Source: CAZWVR01 sp964637235 (GTDB lineage Bacteria; Bacteroidota; Bacteroidia; Bacteroidales; S143-33). Taken from it: a DNA stretch of 8,556 bases. The notes beneath the pieces are model-generated. The model was not told the DNA's origin and did no database searches. It saw nothing but the letters and a program-made list of their open reading frames with translations. Every line of letters starts with the position of its first letter. The first letter of the stretch is position 1. The translations under genes and the position numbers were made by a program. Location: positions 1 to 8,556 of the forward strand of contig CAZWVR010000098.1 of NCBI GenBank assembly GCA_964637235.1, written 5' to 3'. Shown in pieces: positions 6,790 to 8,556 of the stretch.

Positions 6790-8289
6790 TCAATGCAATA
6801 TATGGAATACGCTTTCTTGTAGCCAATAAGTAATTATACCAGCAAAATATCCCAAAGCAGCCAACCATGTAATTTTTTTAGCATACCAAATAAAGTCTAT
6901 TTTTTCCAAACCCATAGCAGCAACACCAGCAGCAGAACCAATAATCAGAATGCTACCGCCAGTACCAGCTGTGTATGCAAGCAACTCCCAGAATAGTCCA
7001 TCTTGAACAAAATGCTTCATTACACCAACAGCAGTAGCAGGATCAGCAATAGGATACATACCCATAGCAGCAGCTGTCAAAGGAACATTATCCACAATTG
7101 AAGATAATAAGCCGATGGCTGCATCTATTATGTACAAATTGGTATGTGTAACCTTATCGAGCCATTTTGCAAGTAAATCCAAATGTCCGGCTGTCTCAAG
7201 TGCAGCAACTGCCATTAGAATACCTAAAAAGAAAAATATTGTAGGTACATCAACATGACTGAGTATTCTTTCTATTGAAAGCTGACTTCTATTGGGATCA
7301 TATTTAATTTTTCTACGAACAAGAATCTCAGTAGTTATCCATACAATACTTAAAGAGAATAACATACCAACATAAGGAGGTAAATGCGTTAATGTTTTCA
7401 ATACCGGTACAAAGAGTAAGCCACCTACACCGAGAACGAGAAGCAAAACTTGCTCTCTTGGAGAAGTTTGAACTGGTTGCAATTGTGAACCGTCTAATTT
7501 CTGTTCTCCTATTGTGGTTTTTCTAAGCATCATACTTACAAAAATCAACGGAATAATCATTGACATTAAGGATGGAATAAACACACCAAGAATAATTTCA
7601 ACAGTAGTGATATTACCATTTATCCATAACATAATAGTAGTCACATCTCCTATTGGAGACCAAGCCCCGCCGGCATTAGCTGCTATAACTATCAAACTGG
7701 CGAAAAACCACCTCAACTTTTGATCTGGCACTAATTTACGCAATAAAGCTATCATTACAATTGTTGTAGTCAAATTATCCAGTGCAGCAGACATAAAGAA
7801 TGTCAAGAACGAGAGCAACCAAATGAGTTTAACAGGATTTTTTGTCTTTATTCTATCTGTTATAATTCTAAAACCTTGATATCTATCTACGGTCTCTACA
7901 ATAGTCATTGCTCCTAAAAGGAAAAACAATATCTGAGCTATATCATTCAGATGTTCCCCAAGAGCATATTTTACAAACTCCATATAATGATTATGCTCCG
8001 GAGAATCTTGCGTTAATATTGCTTTCTCTTCCCAAAGTTTTTTATAATGCTCCTGATCTACATTAGGTTTTATATACTTAACAATATCCTCAGACATTTC
8101 TTTAAGCTCATTGAAAAGAGGACTGGCATTTATCTCTACTATCTGCTGATTATAAGCAGCCATAAGAAGCCATAGGAACATACCTATAAAAAGAGCAGTA
8201 GCAGATTTATTAATTTTTAGAGGATGCTCCAACGCAATAACTGTGTACCCTAAGACAAATATTACCACCATTAAGATAAAGACTGTCAT
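6790..8289 (-). CDS. nhaD: NhaD-type Na+/H+ antiporter
   Basis: Inner-membrane secondary transporter of the ion transporter (IT) superfamily, NhaD family, which exchanges cytoplasmic Na+ (or Li+) for protons. 499 residues with about 12-13 hydrophobic segments. Family landmarks: an EHPLKINKSATALFIG N-terminus (21-36); ILFFLLGAMTIVE (120-132); ALDNLTTTIV (169-178) and SSIVDNVPLTAAAMGMY (396-412), the two DN motifs on the paired half-repeats; NAGGAWSPIGDVTTIMLW (205-222); and AGTGGSILIIGSAAGVAAMG (441-460). A hydrophilic, charged segment at about 47-110 separates the second and third helices. The ATG at 8289 is about 26 bases below a predicted promoter start, with no Shine-Dalgarno sequence. A strong terminator follows the TGA, so it is probably monocistronic. 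Na+/H+ exchange is inferred from family; the ion and pH dependence cannot be read from sequence. Confidence 0.93.
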   Translation of the reverse strand: MTVFILMVVIFVLGYTVIALEHPLKINKSATALFIGMFLWLLMAAYNQQIVEINASPLFNELKEMSEDIVKYIKPNVDQEHYKKLWEEKAILTQDSPEHNHYMEFVKYALGEHLNDIAQILFFLLGAMTIVETVDRYQGFRIITDRIKTKNPVKLIWLLSFLTFFMSAALDNLTTTIVMIALLRKLVPDQKLRWFFASLIVIAANAGGAWSPIGDVTTIMLWINGNITTVEIILGVFIPSLMSMIIPLIFVSMMLRKTTIGEQKLDGSQLQPVQTSPREQVLLLVLGVGGLLFVPVLKTLTHLPPYVGMLFSLSIVWITTEILVRRKIKYDPNRSQLSIERILSHVDVPTIFFFLGILMAVAALETAGHLDLLAKWLDKVTHTNLYIIDAAIGLLSSIVDNVPLTAAAMGMYPIADPATAVGVMKHFVQDGLFWELLAYTAGTGGSILIIGSAAGVAAMGLEKIDFIWYAKKITWLAALGYFAGIITYWLQESVFHILH

Positions 8290-8292
8290 AGC

Positions 8293-8312
8293 AGTATTTT
8301 TTAGTATTTTTT
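8293..8312 (-). repeat. Two-copy 10-bp tandem repeat in the nhaD leader
   Basis: AAAAAATACT (- strand) occurs twice in direct succession (8312-8303 and 8302-8293), ending three bases before the nhaD ATG. It lies wholly inside the short predicted leader. A-rich sequence just upstream of the start is common in Bacteroidota genes and may assist ribosome binding; the exact duplication may simply be replication slippage. Confidence 0.85.
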
Positions 8313-8321
8313 AAAACTTTG

Positions 8322-8352
8322 CAAAAATAAAAACTTAGACCTAAATATCAAA
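8322..8352 (-). promoter_or_regulatory. Bacteroidetes-type promoter of nhaD
   Basis: On the - strand, TTTG (8352-8349), a 19-base spacer, then TATTTTTG (8329-8322) match the Bacteroidetes TTTG / TAnnTTTG promoter exactly. The expected start is near 8315-8317, giving a leader of about 26-28 bases before the ATG at 8289. It lies in the 108-base gap between the folA stop and nhaD, suggesting that nhaD is transcribed independently of folA. Motif-based. Confidence 0.7.
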
Positions 8353-8391
8353 TTCTATATAAAATGTTTGTAAATGATTTTTTTAAAGCTT

Positions 8392-8429
8392 AAAAAACTA
8401 AGATGTTAAGAATTTTTTATTCTTAGCAT
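8392..8429 (-). terminator. Possible weak terminator overlapping the folA 3' end
   Basis: The last folA codons contain an inverted repeat: 8403-8413 pairs with 8419-8429 around a 5-base loop, with one mismatch in the - strand RNA. A six-T run (8397-8392) follows after the stop codon. An alternative 6-bp stem, CTAAGA (8426-8421) with TCTTAG (8403-8398), leads directly into the T-run. Both stems are nearly all A-T, so termination would be weak. Confidence 0.35.
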
Positions 8430-8556
8430 AAACTAAAAAAGAAAAATCATAAGGGTGTTTTTCGTCAGCCTTATTATCAATGCGTAATAATAGCTGCCAC
8501 TGAGACCAATCTATCTGAGGGAAAAAAGTATCAGCTTCGGCTTCCGCATATATACG
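8398..8556 (-). CDS. folA: Dihydrofolate reductase, C-terminal fragment (start beyond window edge)
   Basis: Reduces dihydrofolate to tetrahydrofolate with NADPH. Only the last 52 codons and a TAG stop are in the window; the frame is open to the right edge with no start codon. The visible part matches the C-terminal strands of DHFR: YAEAEADTFFPQID (residues 3-16 of the fragment) corresponds to the family's AE.EGDT.FP segment, followed by the W.......AD stretch and the closing PYDFSFLVY (35-43), equivalent to the final beta-strands. The usual Gly before DT is Ala here. Its neighbour downstream, nhaD, has its own promoter. The alternative, another DHFR-fold protein such as a RibD-type reductase, is unlikely given DTFFP plus the terminal Y.F pattern. 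Confidence 0.82.
   Translation of the reverse strand, partial: RIYAEAEADTFFPQIDWSQWQLLLRIDNKADEKHPYDFSFLVYAKNKKFLTS

Noticed and set aside
7514..7723. 69-codon + strand frame opposite nhaD
   Set aside because: Antisense shadow of conserved NhaD helices, with no family resemblance and no promoter.
1..8556. A new defence, mobile or biosynthetic system
   Set aside because: All coding space is taken by recognisable housekeeping genes; I saw no transposase, integrase, CRISPR repeats, tRNA attachment site or unassigned gene cluster.

Overview
The window looks like a stretch of core chromosome from an AT-rich member of the Bacteroidota. Three things support this. Two intergenic stretches carry close matches to the Bacteroidetes housekeeping promoter (TTTG, a 19-21 bp spacer, then TAnnTTTG). 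The starts of rimP, nusA, infB and nhaD lack Shine-Dalgarno sequences and follow A/T-rich leaders. The protein set (NhaD-type antiporter, rimP-nusA-infB, a seven-helix HD phosphodiesterase) and the very long Lys/Glu-rich IF2 N-terminus also fit. I cannot place it to genus.

Layout from left to right: a PgpH-like membrane HD-domain protein on the + strand, open at the left edge (2-1849), meets infB (1851-4877, - strand) tail to tail with one base between the stop codons. On the - strand the translation cluster reads rimP (6154-6588), nusA (4890-6143), infB, with 10 and 12 base gaps, so it is almost certainly one transcript. The 201-base stretch upstream of rimP (6589-6789) holds, in - strand order, the nhaD terminator, a strong promoter, and a long imperfect palindrome that would make up most of the rimP mRNA leader. 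Next comes nhaD (6790-8289), with its own promoter and a 10-bp tandem repeat in the leader. At the right edge is the 3' end of a dihydrofolate reductase gene (8398-8556), which has no start codon in the window and is easily missed.

The genes serve separate housekeeping roles. RimP (30S maturation), NusA (transcription elongation, pausing and termination) and IF2 (initiator tRNA delivery) are the classic transcription-translation cluster. NhaD handles Na+/H+ exchange, the PgpH-like protein probably degrades c-di-AMP, and DHFR supplies tetrahydrofolate. I see no mobile element, CRISPR array, RNA gene, toxin-antitoxin or defence module, and no convincing new system. The best candidate for something undescribed is the palindromic rimP leader, which is either a cis-regulatory attenuator or a copy of a dispersed palindromic repeat lodged at the transcription start.
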